This document shows positions 23,628-36,337 of a stretch of 64,000 bases of DNA, piece after piece. Made by a program: the position numbers and the translations under genes. Position 1 is the first letter of the stretch, and each line of letters starts with the position of its first letter. Below the pieces are notes generated by a model, which was not told the origin of the DNA, searched no databases, and saw only the letters and a list, made by a program, of their open reading frames with translations. Location: positions 186,001 through 250,000 of the forward strand of contig CAKJVC010000193.1 of the NCBI GenBank assembly GCA_918026815.1. The letters run 5' to 3'. This DNA comes from Chalara sp. BL73. Taxonomy: Eukaryota > Ascomycota > Leotiomycetes > Helotiales.

Positions 23628-26434
23628 ATTGAATCCTAAACAAACACCAGCACCCTCACAGATTAGAGTATAAATTACATATCTTAGACCACCAATCTTA
23701 GCCTAGGTAGAGTTTGAGGCTGCCCTGCACCTTTTCAAGGATTTGGATTTTGTCCAAGTAATTTGATCTCAATAAGTCAAATGTTCCGAGATGGAATATT
23801 AATATCACCAGCAAATATTCCAATTCAGTGCGTCCACTAGAGGCCAGCAGCCATCATCAGACACTGCATTCACGCACTTGAACTACTCCTCGTTTTAATA
23901 TTAACCCACCACCCCACCCCCCTCCCGAACCCTCGCCATGTTTTCAGCCCAGACAACCCTAGTTGGCTTGCAGGGTTCTTGACCTGTCACATTGTCAACC
24001 ATAATGGTGATGTATTTTCCGAGCACAAGTAACTGCTTCTCGAAGACCTCCTAGTCCGACGTCACCTGTTGGAAGCTTTGATGCGTTTGTAGACTCATCA
24101 TTTACAGATTTGGGAATCGATAAACCTGCTACAGATTTGAGTGAGCATGGCAAGGCCATTGTGCGGAGGGCTTCTCTATGTTCCCCTTATTTGGCGAGTT
24201 TTTTTAATAGAACTGTGGAGGAACTCAAGTATCGAAGAAGAATGATTTGAAGATAATTTGTACCCAAAGCAAACGAATAAATCCTTTGAGTGTAGTTGGG
24301 ATGTGGCTGTTGAACGGGCTTGTGACTTGTTTTGTTTGCATTAGCGGTCCCACTTTTGCGGGAGTTACCGCACAAGTGGGGAATCCACCAGGTTCCCACA
24401 ACAACCGTTTTAGTTTTTAATATTTATATATGCATACAGTAGCCTAAAGTTTGGGGCAATTTTGGAAGAGTTGATGTGTTTTACAGGGAAAGCTGAGATA
24501 GATTAAAATAAGAAAGGCGCGATATCGATTTGTGATGTAGTTCCTTAGGTATTGTCTCTATTGATATTGTGAGAATGGCAATTAAGTAATGACATTGTGT
24601 TGTCTCCCCTAAACGACAATAGGAAAAATCAAGAGCCTCTCACTGTCATAACTGATGATTACACTTCACTAACGCTCAGCAATTCTTTCGGAGATGGAAG
24701 GAGGCATATTCAATCAATCTGAAACAAAACTCAGTTCAGAAATTCCTTTTTGTTTATGTATGTATCAGGGACGAGAATAGGAAGTCCAACAGCTATAATC
24801 CAACAGCAATCTTGGCTGGCTGCCTATCTTGAGAATTACTCATGGAGCTTAGTACATGAATATAGATCTTCTCGTCATTTTTATGTTCTAGTTGTCGAGT
24901 CATTGGCCCTGTAAATCATATTTGCTAGCGAAATTTGAACCAAAGCGTCACTTATTAATGCCTCACCTACGCTATTTGAACTCGTAGAGATAATTCTATG
25001 TACCCGTAAATGGAGAAATAGAGAATTAGTATTCTTCTTGGAGCTGTCAGAAATGAGTAAGAGACTACAGCCTGTAAGATGATGTAGAAGGGACATCAAT
25101 CTCAACAGAAGGCTAAGAATGAACGTAGACATTGCGGGGAGTACAGACTGCAATAATTTTATTGATAAAATTATTCAGATCTAAACCTTCATCACATTTT
25201 CGGGTGATTGGCCTTAATGTTGTCTTTGAGATACATTAACCCCTGTATATTATCCCCCTCCACAAAGTCACCAAACAATAACAAGAACTTTAAGACACAA
25301 AACTCACAACTTCTCAGCTTAGGCACGTCTACGAATGGTAATTACCTGAAGTTCCTTTGTTTAACTACGAAATGTCATGAACTAATACTAACAATCGACA
25401 ATAGCAAGTTCTCCCACAATAGTAGGCCATCCTACCACCTCAGCCTCGCACGTAAGCTCCAATCTCATATTCTCATAGGCATCATTTCATTAAGACCCTC
25501 CATATCCAGCGCGTGTTTCTTCTGTAACCTAGATCGCGACTCTCTGTGGGAGAAGCTTTCTTTGGTTGTCATAATCACACTCACTGCTCGATCTTACTTC
25601 CACATCTCAACACCTCTGCAGAGGCCGTGTATCAGCACAGCCCTCTCCTCCGTAATATTTTACCACCAACGGGACACTGACAAGGACTCAAGGCTTGCCT
25701 TGTGGGCTTATTACCTTGATCTCACAGTGAGTTTCTCCTTGCTGCATCTGGATGCAGACAATCCCTTTTCGAGCTGCTCTTTGCACCGAGCCACGAAGGT
25801 TCTCTCAAAACATAATTGCTAACCCCACTTCAGCAAAAACACCGCCTCTAATTACCTTACAATCGAGGGTAAGCTCTACGTTTCTTCACATAGCTCAGCA
25901 CCCTTCTTGTATACACAATGGTATCTCTGCACAACCTGCCACATACCTCTCCACAATCTGAGCAGTCTACTACAGACCGGAGATCAATTTGTGTTAACAT
26001 CTTCGCATCTTGTCTCTGGGCTTGAATCTCCTCATTCTCATTCTACTGCTTCACTTGATTGACCCAGTATCTTTGAGGGTGAGCGAGCGTTTGTCTATGC
26101 AACTTTGTGGAGACAATCCCTCTTTCTGACAGCTAATAATATTCTTAACATTTTGACTGCATGCTGCCCGTATATACAATATTTGATCAAGTGATCGACA
26201 CACATAAGGTGGAATTATAATCTTGCGCAACTTTGCGAGTATCTTCCAATACATGCCTCGCAACACTGCCCAGAAATCAGGCGAAAGATCTATCAAATCT
26301 GAAGATAGTGGCAGGAGATGCAACTACAGTCAACACATTATAATGCTCGGCAAAGACTTCCTCGCCGAACGATTATCTTCACATAAAAGCACTCTCCACC
26401 ATGTACTACTCTGCTAATATGGATCACAGCCATC
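23628..26434. other. Long intergenic region, no supported gene
   Basis: About 2.8 kb. A 204-codon plus frame at 25208..25822 is Ser/Leu-rich with no domain and sits in CT-rich sequence that looks like promoter or 5' UTR of the gene at 26435. A 22-codon ATG frame starting at 26401 overlaps that gene's start in another frame. Nothing else stands out. Confidence 0.4.
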
Positions 26435-27818
26435 ATGCCAACCACTACCGCCGGAATACATATTGATGGGTTGAAAGCTATGGATATCCAGGTTACCAAA
26501 ATCAGCTCCACAAATGGTTATGCAGTCCAGCTCAGCCCTACCCTTGAAGAAAAATTGAAGGGCCTTATCGGATTCAAGAATGTCGCCTGCGCTATCAAAG
26601 GTCCGATATTCTCTGTTAACTTGGACGAACTGGAGGAGCTCGCCGTTAAGACCGTCAACATTGGCCGTGGTTCTCGTGGTGTTTCCATTTCCATGACCAC
26701 AGCTCAGCGGATCAGGTTGCATACTTTCTTGGAGTCTAGCGTGAAGGAGTTCGAAGGTATCAATCTGCGTGAGAATACCATTCACCCTCTTACAATTGGA
26801 AAGGGAGATCTAAAGCACGAGTTGAGCGCATGTGATGGCGTTGTTAGGATTAGAGACTGTGCTGGAAGTTTGGTGATGGAGGTTGCCACAGTTCGCTTGC
26901 GATTTGTCAACCTGCCCCCAGAGATTCGCCAGAACATCCTAGCATGGGCAGTTGAGGACAATGACGAACAGTTCATCAAGTTTCTGGAGGCAAGTGCATC
27001 TCAAAATCCCCTTCTCCTCTGTGAGGCATCTCTAACAGCCAACACCAGATTGCACATGATCCGTTCGTCCTTCCGGCTACCATTTCAAGATCTCGATTCA
27101 TTGTCAAAGCACGGAATCCCGCTCCAGGTGTAATGCACGTGTCAAAGCAATTCCGGGCCGATTTTCTTGCTTGCGGTGCCATGAAGTCCATATTCATTAT
27201 GGAGAATGACCCATTCCCTGTCATGTTTCGACCTGGCAAGGATCGCATCTTCTTGGACACCAATGTTATGCTGCTTGGAGTATGCCCAGGTCTGGCTTTT
27301 CCATTGACCACGATCAACTGGAAGCTTGTGACCAATTTGCAGATTGACCTCAAACTCTTCATCGAAGCTCCACTTTCACTTGTGGCAAATGCCATGAGGG
27401 CTTTGACCTCTTTGAAATCTCTGACCACATCTGCTACACTTTTCAACTACTTCCACCTGGGCCCCTTGTACATTAATATGGATATCTTGCTCAGGGAGGG
27501 TCGGGTTTTCATCACTCGCTATGTGTCTCCTGTCAATGCTGGAGAGATATTCGACGGAAAGGCGGCAATGAGACAGGCATTTGATGACCTTGAGGAGTAA
27601 GTTTTCCATACCCTAGAATCTCTTAATCCCAGGTTTCCAAGATATCATGATATTTAATACATTTGAAATCTTTGCGATGGCATGTACTAACTGTAACTCT
27701 TCCTTACAGGCCCTATGAGTGTAACAGATTAATTAGCATATGGCTAAGACTCGAGAGGGCCTTCTTATTCAGACGCAACCCCTGCGTGAAGTTCCGTCTT
27801 GAACTTTGCTATATTTGA
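26435..27818 (+). CDS. 2EXR-domain protein of unknown function
   Basis: The part from about residue 155 shows the fungal 2EXR pattern (an F-box-like family): FVNLPPEIRQNILAWAV, then MHVSKQFRADFL, and FRPGKDRIFLDTN, where many family members have HVCRESR and the FNPxxDxLYL segment. The N-terminal 150 residues have no match I recognise. A frame change between 26435..27020 and 27133 onward requires an intron; the best donor is GTGAGG at 27021 with the acceptor at 27109 or 27127 (both keep frame). A second intron, 27597..27709, has a clean GTAAGT donor and TACTAAC branch site and adds PYECNRLISIW onward, ending at 27818. A 22-codon overlapping upstream frame from 26401 could lower translation. 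The function of the family is unknown. Confidence 0.7.
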
Positions 27819-30800
27819 TTTCAGAGCGACGACGCGCAAGAGATAAATATCATGGGTATGGTTACTGAACATGGGAGTGGTACATAGGAGCTGAGGATGG
27901 AGTAGTCCAATAATGAAAGTAATCTTCGTGTCCAACAAAACAGCTCTACACATTGTGAATTCTAGTCCATGGGTAATGAGTGGGGTTTACTTACTCAATG
28001 AGTTGAAAAGCCTACCCTAGATTCAGCATAAGTAAGTACCTCCTCTACACTCTTCGATATATAACTTACTCATGCTGACTATCCTCATTACGATCAATAA
28101 GTAGTCCTGCACCACATACTTCACATACTTTTGGGGTCGTAAATCAGGCCCGGAATAAGTTGCTGGCCCTCGAGCTAGAAGCCATAAACCGGAAGTTGAG
28201 GGAGGTCAGATTAAGCTCAAAGTCAGTGGGGTCTAAGCGCAAGCCAGGAATAGAGATGGGAGAGTTTTGCTTTCTTCACGACAGCAACAGGTAGCGACAA
28301 GGAGGTATCTCATACTGAATCCTAAGGAAGTTCCGTAAGTTCCCGGAGCATAAACATTTGGGTCTAAGAACCTGGAGACCTGAAAGACCTGGTCAGCCTA
28401 AGTTGTTGGGTATATATTTAGATCATCCAGGCACCCACCTATTGCTACTGCATCAAGACCAACGGAGATATAATCGGTATATCATCATGCAGTGTGCTAA
28501 ATGCACTATGCTAATGCTGCTAGGTTTGAGGAATCTAGCAGTAGCTAGATCAAACCTCCTCACTGAGCCATGCTCTCAGGCTTCACGATGCAGGAGAATG
28601 ACGATATCTTCTTGTTTCTAAGGTTCGCCACAGCCTCAAAACCAGAGATCAAACAAAGCCAGCCCCATGCGGTATGTTTCGATGTATAATCGCCAGGTAT
28701 TTATTTTGACTGCTTAACCAAATATGGCGATACATATACAGCAAGGAGACCAAGCCGACATTATCCTGCCTATTATACGGAAGTTAAAGTCCGGTACTAT
28801 CGCCAGAGATTTGGAGTACTTCTCTGTTGAGGTAGAGTATGCTCCTAGTTTCGAATAATGCTTTGCTATTATTGGTCATTGACGGCAACTTCAAGATGAT
28901 GATATACTACCGAATTTGAAGGTTTCCCTGGCTGGCCGTTAGCTTCCGACTTTTTCAAGGTATTTGGGGGTTTCGAGTAAGATTCCGATCTACCTACTAT
29001 CACCAAAGCTATCAAACAATGGTGGAGCAATAGTTTGTGGCTATAAAGTATCGGCCTCTGAGAGTATCTATTGCATCATTCTCTGGCCATCCCCCTTTCG
29101 CGATGGCCAAGCCATTCATGGGACCCTATTTAAAGGTATTTTGTAGCTGTATGTCGTTTGTTTGTGCGTGTTGAGCGACACACATTGCTTCTGAGTTCTT
29201 CATTGCTAGGCAAGTTTTCCTGAGGAATATCGTGTCCATTGACATAGGTATTCTAGACCATCCGATGGAGGTCATTAGAGTATTGCATTTATGAGTTCTA
29301 GTTGCAGGATCAACTCCATATTCTGGGACTTTATTGATTTGTATTAGTTTATACAAATTTCAAAGAAGCTCTAAGGGGTGAAGAGTTGTGTACACCGGCG
29401 GCGGTGACCTTACTAGAATAATGAGACGTATGTTCTTTGAGAGGCGGCATATTAACAAAGTTGATTCTTTTCTTGCTCTGGAGAGTGCGGAAGAGATTGC
29501 GTGCACTGTGAGGGTTGGAGTTTGTGTTTTTTTTAATTAATTCATCTGGAGTTTAGGAGATTTTCGTGCAATTGTGGTGCTCAGCTCGTGACAAGAGTAG
29601 TCCGATCCAGTGCTGTTTGAGGTGAGTCTGAGTTCCGGCCAAAACTATCCCGGTAGAAAAGCTCCAACTCCTTCTCTTTGGAGGACTATGGTCGGGAATG
29701 TGCATTTGAAACTTGCTAAAACCAGTAGCTACAAAGCTGTAGTTTCCTATCAGCGATTGAAATATAGGCGGACTGTATTTGTGTGTAATTGCCATGGTGG
29801 TGAGAGATACTCGCTCTAAACTGCAAGCTCTATAATGCCTTTTCGGGTTTGTCCAAATATGGGATGTACATCTCACACTCAATACAAACTCTGTGGACTT
29901 ATTCTTTTAATAAGGAGTGAGGAGCACTCTGATGGAGGAAATTACATCGAACCGCTCTAGCGTGGTCACAACTACACTATCACGAGGATTTTTAACGCTT
30001 ATACGATTTCATGGTACGGATTTTGTAAGTTTTTAGGATTCGATTTAAATACCTGGTTTCTTCTTGAGCTGACAGTCATAAATTAATTGCACGCGACGGC
30101 AAGTTCGTAGTACAGCAGACTTTCGGTTACCGAATACATGCCAGCTTATGGCTCTTTTACAACCTCCTAGAAATCACGAGCTTGATACACTCTTAGGTTT
30201 GACCTCAATATCACCGTCTCACCTTTAAATTTCGTAAAGTTACCGGGTTAATACGGAATCTTAAAAATATTTCCCGGTGAGGAAAGGAGGAGTTTTGGAC
30301 CAGAGAACCACAGGCGAGGGGATAAAAACACTACTCAATCTCAAAATACCTCGGCTCGTCCGATATATGGACAGGCGGCCGAGGATCCTGAGTACGCACA
30401 GGCGCTTCCATGCTAGCGCTGGGCTCCGGACTAGTTGCAATGATGGCATTGCACTGTACATGTCCGTAGTTGAATTTCTAACCACACCCTTTGCTCTAAA
30501 TTTACGATCCAAGAATGCGAGTTTGAATTGTCATAACTTTGTTAGTGGAAGTCTCAGTGATCGAAGCTCATAAAGCACTAGGACTCAGTATACCTTACAG
30601 TATATTATGCGGAAAGTAGAGTCCCACATATTAATCAAGTTTTAAATACGCATCTAGGAGAGGACTCTGGTTCTGTTTAATTGCACGCTGTTATAGATGT
30701 ATTGTTCCAAATTTTCTAGCCGTAAAGATGAATTCCTGACACAAGCATGGCTCTATAGTCAGCAATTTGGTATGTAATGCTCATATATCAGGGGTCGGTC

Positions 30801-31881
30801 CTGCACATTGGATGCGCCATTATTTGCGGTAAGACCTACGGTTTTCTCATCACATATGGAGTCATATAACTTTGTGCAAGGTCTCTTAGCTAAGTCAGGG
30901 ACAGCGATAGCAATGTAATTAGTGATACATGATTTTAACCACATCTATTCGCAAATTTAGTTATTTTACTAACGGTGTTGCAAAAACAGATGTTGTTTCA
31001 GGCTGGCAAATCAATATTCGTATACTTAAACACCGCTAAAGCTGGGACCTGAAGCTTATATGCGTTAGTATTCAACCTATGCTTGCCAATCGCCATTTAG
31101 ACTAGTAGATAGGTGTATCAGAGACAACAGAAAGATGCGTCGAATGAGATATCCCTGATGTTATAAGATTGTTACGAGGGACTAAGTCCACTCATTACAT
31201 GCCATGCTATGTATCACTTTGGAAGCATCTGCGGTTTGTCAAGTCTATCAATAAAAGACATTAAATTGGGGGCTTCAGCGAAAGGCTGACTATCATTTTA
31301 CTTACCCAAAGATTAAAGATTACCTGCGGTACCTCTGAAAGCTTGCTAATTCCGGCCTTAGCTTCATGATATGTACAATTTCTGGCTAAGAAATCGATTG
31401 TCTCTAAGATACACATGCTGGGCTATAGGGCTTTGGAGTTTTGAAGAGGGAAACGTTGTTCGCTTCGCAATATAATGCACGGATTTCCTATTAGTTGAGT
31501 TATATGATTATAAGCTTGTAAGGGATTCAATATCTCACGCTTCTAAAGGAATGTACGGAGCGCCAAGGTGGAGGTTAGAAGGCATGGAGTGTCCCCCTCC
31601 GAGGTTAATCAGACGCCAAACGCGAAAACAAACTGTTGCACATACAAACGCGGACCCGACTTCTTTGAATTGAAAATAATTCCTACAGCATGGGACATGC
31701 GCAGAGCTGTTCATTCGAGCGGCCCACTTTGGTGATCAGGCAAGAATAAGCTTTTGCTGCATGCACGCCGACCCCTGCATTGCCCTAGCAACAGTACTTG
31801 TAAACATTTTTGCTGATGTACCGAAATTTGCAATTGCGATTCAATGGTATCTTTGCAGATATAATCGAAAACATAATTGAT
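27819..31881. other. Gene desert of about 4 kb
   Basis: No open frame longer than about 110 codons and no recognisable domain on either strand. The first part (28100-28620) keeps some coding-like texture, for instance a frame with KLLALELEAINRKLREVR, then stops; it may be the remnant of a mobile element or gene. The rest (about 29000-31800) is AT-rich with scattered stops, as expected of decayed sequence. No terminal repeats could be matched by eye. Confidence 0.5.
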
Positions 31882-33734
31882 ATGGCTTTAGATCCTCGAG
31901 CAATGCCAGGGATGGCTTCTGAAGTCCGCTCTATCAGATCATCCGCTTCTACGCCATCACTCCGCTCAAGAGAGGGCAGCATTACCCCAATGGGAAAGCC
32001 AGATGCGCCGGGGGGAAACGTGAAAGTGGTTGTAAGAGTTAGAGGATTTCTTCCCAGAGGTATGAAGTCGCCACAGGCGAACTTCGAAGTGTGCTAATCT
32101 TATGGTTAGAAATTGAAAGAGGTGCAGAATGCCTAATCCAGATGAATCCAAGAACTCAGGCGACTACTCTTTTGGCGCCAAATGATACCGATGTTGCTAA
32201 CTCGCGTTCGAAAACTCGAAAGGTGGAGGAGAAAGCGTTTACCTTTGACAATTCTTTTTGGAGTCACAATAAGGAGGACGCGCATTATGCACACCAGGAG
32301 GATGTCTATAACAGCTTGGGAGAAGAGTTTCTGGATCACAATTTCGAGGGCTACCACACCTGTATATTTGCTTATGGTCAAACTGGTTCAGGGAAAAGCT
32401 ATACTATGATGGGAACAGTTGATCAACCTGGTCTTATTCCACGAACTTGTGAGGACCTCTTTGAGAGAATCGAAGCCGCCCAAAACGAAACCCCCAATAT
32501 TTCCTATAATGTTCGAGTCTCCTACTTTGAGGTTTATAACGAGCATGTTCGCGATCTTTTAGTTCCAGTGCAGCCTAACCAAGGACCTAACTATCTCCGC
32601 ATCCGAGAATCACCGACGGAAGGACCATACATTCGAGACTTGACGGATGCGCCAGTCAAGAGTATCACGGAGATTCTACGATACATGAAAACCGGGGATA
32701 ACAACCGGACAACAGCAAGCACCAAGATGAATGATACCAGCAGCAGAAGCCACTCAGTATTTACGATTATGCTTAAGCAAATCCACCACGACATGGAGAC
32801 GGACGAGACAACGGAGCGTGTTGCACGGATTCGACTGGTGGATCTAGCAGGCAGTGAGCGGGCAAAGGCTACGGAAGCGACAGGAACACGTCTTCGAGAA
32901 GGTAGTAATATCAACAAGTCATTGACTACACTTGGTCGTGTGATTGCTGCGCTTGCAGATCCAAAGCAGAATCGACCTGGCAAGCGAAACAAGGATGTTG
33001 TACCTTACAGAGATTCAATCCTTACTTGGCTGTTGAAAGACTCCTTGGGAGGAAACAGTAAGACAGCTATGATAGCTTGTATTGCTCCTGCAGACTATGA
33101 CGAAACGCTATCTACACTTCGTTATGCCGATCAAGCCAAGAGAATTCGGACCCGTGCTGTTGTCAACCAGGACCATATCTCTGCTGCTCAGCGTGACGCT
33201 CAAATTGCTGCAATGGCCGAGGAGATTCGGGTTTTGCAATTGAGCGTCTCGGATAACCGGCGGCGAGAGAAGGAGAGCGAAGAGTATGAAAAGAAGCTGG
33301 AGGAGTATCAGAATCGTGTTGTTGCTATGCAGCGTATGATGGAAGAGCGTGGTATGGTGGCAGAAGGCAAGATACGAAGCTTGCAAACCGAGAACGATGC
33401 TTTGAAGCTCCATCTCAAGCTCGCTCTTGACAGTTTGAAAAATCCAATACGGGTACGGAGCCCTCGGCCTAGTTTACCAGGGGACGAAGGCAAAAATATA
33501 TCCAATGATGCCACAGTTAGTGATGATGAAGAAAATGAAAACTACGAAACCGAAGGCCATCCGGACGAGTACGCCGATGAGGATGAAGGAATCGATCTGG
33601 GAATTCATGAGGAGAGAGCAAGTGAGACACAGGGATATATGAAGGATCTGCTGAAGGACTTGGGGGTCTTCAGAAAGAAGTTGACAGATGATAAAACGAG
33701 GTTTGTGATGCCATTGGGTGAGCGGGTGAACTAG
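31882..33734 (+). CDS. Short kinesin-3-like motor (NKIN3-like)
   Basis: Plus-end microtubule motor; exons 31882..32059 and 32110..33734 (50-nt intron), 600 residues. The motor domain runs from [14 protein letters not shown] (about 47) to [10 protein letters not shown]-loop [13 protein letters not shown] near 149, switch [12 protein letters not shown], switch [38 protein letters not shown] is the kinesin-3 (Unc104/KIF1) hallmark. After the neck comes one coiled coil ([19 protein letters not shown] onward) and an acidic tail; the FHA, long stalk and PH domain of true Unc104 are absent. Length and layout resemble the Neurospora motor NKIN3, which has been linked to mitochondrial movement. The start is the ATG before [13 protein letters not shown]; the frame is open further upstream to another ATG at 31816. 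Confidence 0.9.
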
Positions 33735-34564
33735 ACCTGTGTATACGGCCTGTTATTGATGTTATGATTGTCTTTATGAGGTATTAAGCGGGCAGCGTAG
33801 GTGTTAGGAGTAATGTTATCAGGTTATGCAACATTATGATCTGTTTGTAATTAGCTGTTCGTCCGTTCGGGTGAGTCCTGTAGGGCGTGTGAGCAAGTAC
33901 AAATGTACCCAATCTATCCAGACGTCAGCCTAAGCATGCAAATAGTACATCGATTTTTCCTTCATCTTGGGGAAAGCTTAATAATTTGTTAGGCCGAGTT
34001 TGTCTAATTAGATTGTGAAAGAAAAATTGCTCTCAAGTACCTCACTAATGTCCTTATTCTCCCATAATGTAATACCTGCTTGAAAGTTAAGTGGTTTATT
34101 TGTGGAATGTAGCAGCACTAGTTAACGCTCATTGCGCCGTGAAGGAAAGCGTGAACCGCAAACGTCAAACATGCATTTGTGTTGGAGTATTGTTGCCATC
34201 AGCACTTGAATACTTATTCAGCCATATATAAACGATCACCAAGATATCAGGATGCAATTCCACCTGTAAAGAAGTGTTTGGCCCCCTTGCCCCCCCAACT
34301 TGCATGATCTAAATTATATCCCGGTGCATGCACAGCGCTTAAGCCCCTAGTTCAGGCGCGGCAGCCCACCTGTTTCAGCTTGAACAAGACACCGAGAGCC
34401 AACAGCTGTGAAACCGTGAAAGAGCTTCAAGGGCCAGCGCAGCAGTCCATCTTCCTCTTCTTTGTCCTCTTCACCCGACCTTTCGTTCTCAACCTACCCT
34501 TTCACTCCTTTCTAGAGTTGCTCATCTGCCTGAGAAAGCTATCCCATAAGCTTCATATTTCAAC
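33735..34564. other. Intergenic, promoter of the eIF4E gene
   Basis: No supported gene. A pyrimidine-rich tract at about 34447-34510 immediately precedes the eIF4E start and looks like a fungal core promoter or transcription start region. Confidence 0.5.
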
Positions 34565-35405
34565 ATGGCCCTGAGACCGTCCCTTCTTACTAGAGGCTTG
34601 TCCTCGGCTCCTGGAGCAGATACGGGCTCCCCAGCTGAGCAACGTGACGATGCGAAGAAGAATATGCTCAAGGCTATGCGTCCTCTCCCAACACAGCACT
34701 ATTGGAATGTCTATTATGATGGGTATGTTACTGGTTAATATCCTACCTAAAGATTCATTTCGACCCCGCCAGTTCCTAACGCTCCCAGGGGCCAGGCAAA
34801 TGACTCCAAAACCACAGACGGCAACTATACTGCAACCCTTGAGCAGCTGGGGTCGCAAATCGAGTCCGTCCAAGACTTCTGGCGTTACAACAATAACTGG
34901 CCGGTTGACCAGATGAAGATGCGCGCATCCATCTACCTCTTCAAGTCAGGTTTTCAGCCGGTGTGGGAAGATAGAAGGAATAAAGACGGTGGGAGCTGGA
35001 CGTTTAGGGTACCAAAGGCAAATGGTGCTGACTTCTGGACGAGAGTTCAAGTCATGGCTATTGGCGAGAAGCTTCAAGGTTGTCTCGATACGGGTATGTT
35101 ACTTCTATTTTGGCTGGCGGTGAACCTGAATGCTAATTGAACTTATTTCAGGAGATCAGCTTTGCGGCGTGGGACTATCAGTGCGATTCAATTCGCATCT
35201 AATTTCTATTTGGCACCGGGATGCCGCGAAGCAGAAATCGATCGATGCTATACTTGAGACAGTTTTGGGGGAGCTTCCAGATGAGCTAAAGCCAAAGCCG
35301 GACAACTACTTCTATAAGAAGCATTCCGACCATGCAGGATTCAAGGCTCCTCCCCCAACTACTGCGCCGGGACCAGTGCCTGAGACTAAAATTACAGAGG
35401 CGTGA
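34565..35405 (+). CDS. eIF4E-family cap-binding protein, class II-like
   Basis: Binds the mRNA 5' cap. Exons 34565..34722, 34789..35093 and 35152..35405 (introns 66 and 58 nt); 238 residues. The eIF4E fold runs from LPTQHYWNVYYDG to the end of GVGLSVRFNSHLISIWHRDA. The second cap-stacking Trp is in FQPVWEDRRN. At the position of the first cap-stacking Trp of class I eIF4E the segment reads DGNYTATLEQLGS, a Tyr instead of Trp, and VQDFWRYNNNW follows; both are features of the 4EHP/eIF4E2 group. I therefore infer a class II-like factor, perhaps a repressor or special-condition cap binder rather than the main eIF4E. Convergent with the EF-hand gene, 267 bp apart. Confidence 0.9.
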
Positions 35406-35672
35406 AAAACATGGGATGATATCCATTATAAAGCATTTAAAAGATGGGCTGGTGTTTGGGTATGCTATGGGATTCTGCATATGTAGGCGTTTCTGAGATG
35501 AAATATCAACAGCTAACCGGGCCATGCCATGTTATTCCTTCCAATGTCTCATGATTCGTCATATCTTCGGATTTTCCTTCCCTTGTGACAAATTCCAGTT
35601 CCCATACGCCTCAACACCTGGACACTTCCCGGACTCCGTTGTATTTTTGCATGGTCTCATAGTTCTCGTGGC

Positions 35673-36337
35673 TTATCTCCAGATTCCTGCCCTCCTCAGA
35701 ACACCCTCAAATTCTTCTCTGTCCACGCCCTGACCAATGCCCGCCCCGCCGTTAGCTTCTAGAATCATATCATTCAGCACTTCCTCTGGCACATCCTCCT
35801 TCAGTAATCGCGCGACGCGCTTTAGCATCGCCAAAGTTATCTTCTCCTCGCCACCACTAGCAAATAGCCGGAACGCATCCTCAACCTCTTTCCTACTCGC
35901 CTCCGAGGTACGCTCTTTCTGATGCAGTTTCAGCGCGCAGATAGCAAGGAATGACGAATATACCGCAGACCCTTCCTCGTCAGGGTCTAATATTGATATG
36001 AATTCGGATAGTTCAGGAGCTGTGGGCTGGAGATCGAGCGCTCTATTTTCTTCGTTAGGTGGATGCGAGAGAAATGAAGAGGAGGGAAGTACTTCATCGC
36101 ACGCCGCACCTCATTTATGGGTATCTGACTATCATCGCTGATCCTCTTGTCCTCGCAAAAAAGAGAGAATGCTTCTTTGATCTCTGCTTCTTCCGCGTTT
36201 GTTATGTTGTGTTCCTTTGCAAGCGCTGACCGACGACCTTTTGGCGCTGAAGCTTCTGCAGCCCCGCCACGTTTTGGTGGCTGCGTGAAGCATTAGAATT
36301 TGTTTTATAAGTATGATAAAAATCAGCAACCTACCAT
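35673..36337 (-). CDS. Small EF-hand (calmodulin-like) protein
   Basis: Exons 36335..36337 (only the ATG), 36093..36280 and 35673..36042, with introns of 54 and 50 nt; 186 residues. The protein is built as two pairs of EF-hand helices: IKEAFSLFCED, ELSEFISILDPDEEGSAVYSSF, VEDAFRLFASGG and DMILEANGGAGI. The calcium loops are poor: none has the full DxDxDG spacing, and the second (DPDEEG) is the nearest. It may be a centrin or light-chain-like adaptor that no longer binds calcium tightly. The ATG-only first exon is assigned because exon 2 opens directly with PPKRGG after a good acceptor and the donor follows the ATG exactly; a different 5' exon is possible. Confidence 0.7.

Noticed and set aside
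25208..25822. 204-codon plus-strand open frame
   Set aside because: No domain, Ser/Leu-rich composition, and located in CT-rich sequence before the 2EXR gene. It is probably promoter or 5' UTR.
28100..28620. Possible transposase remnant
   Set aside because: Short coding-like helical stretch only; no catalytic triad, terminal repeats or target-site duplication could be seen, so no element is called.
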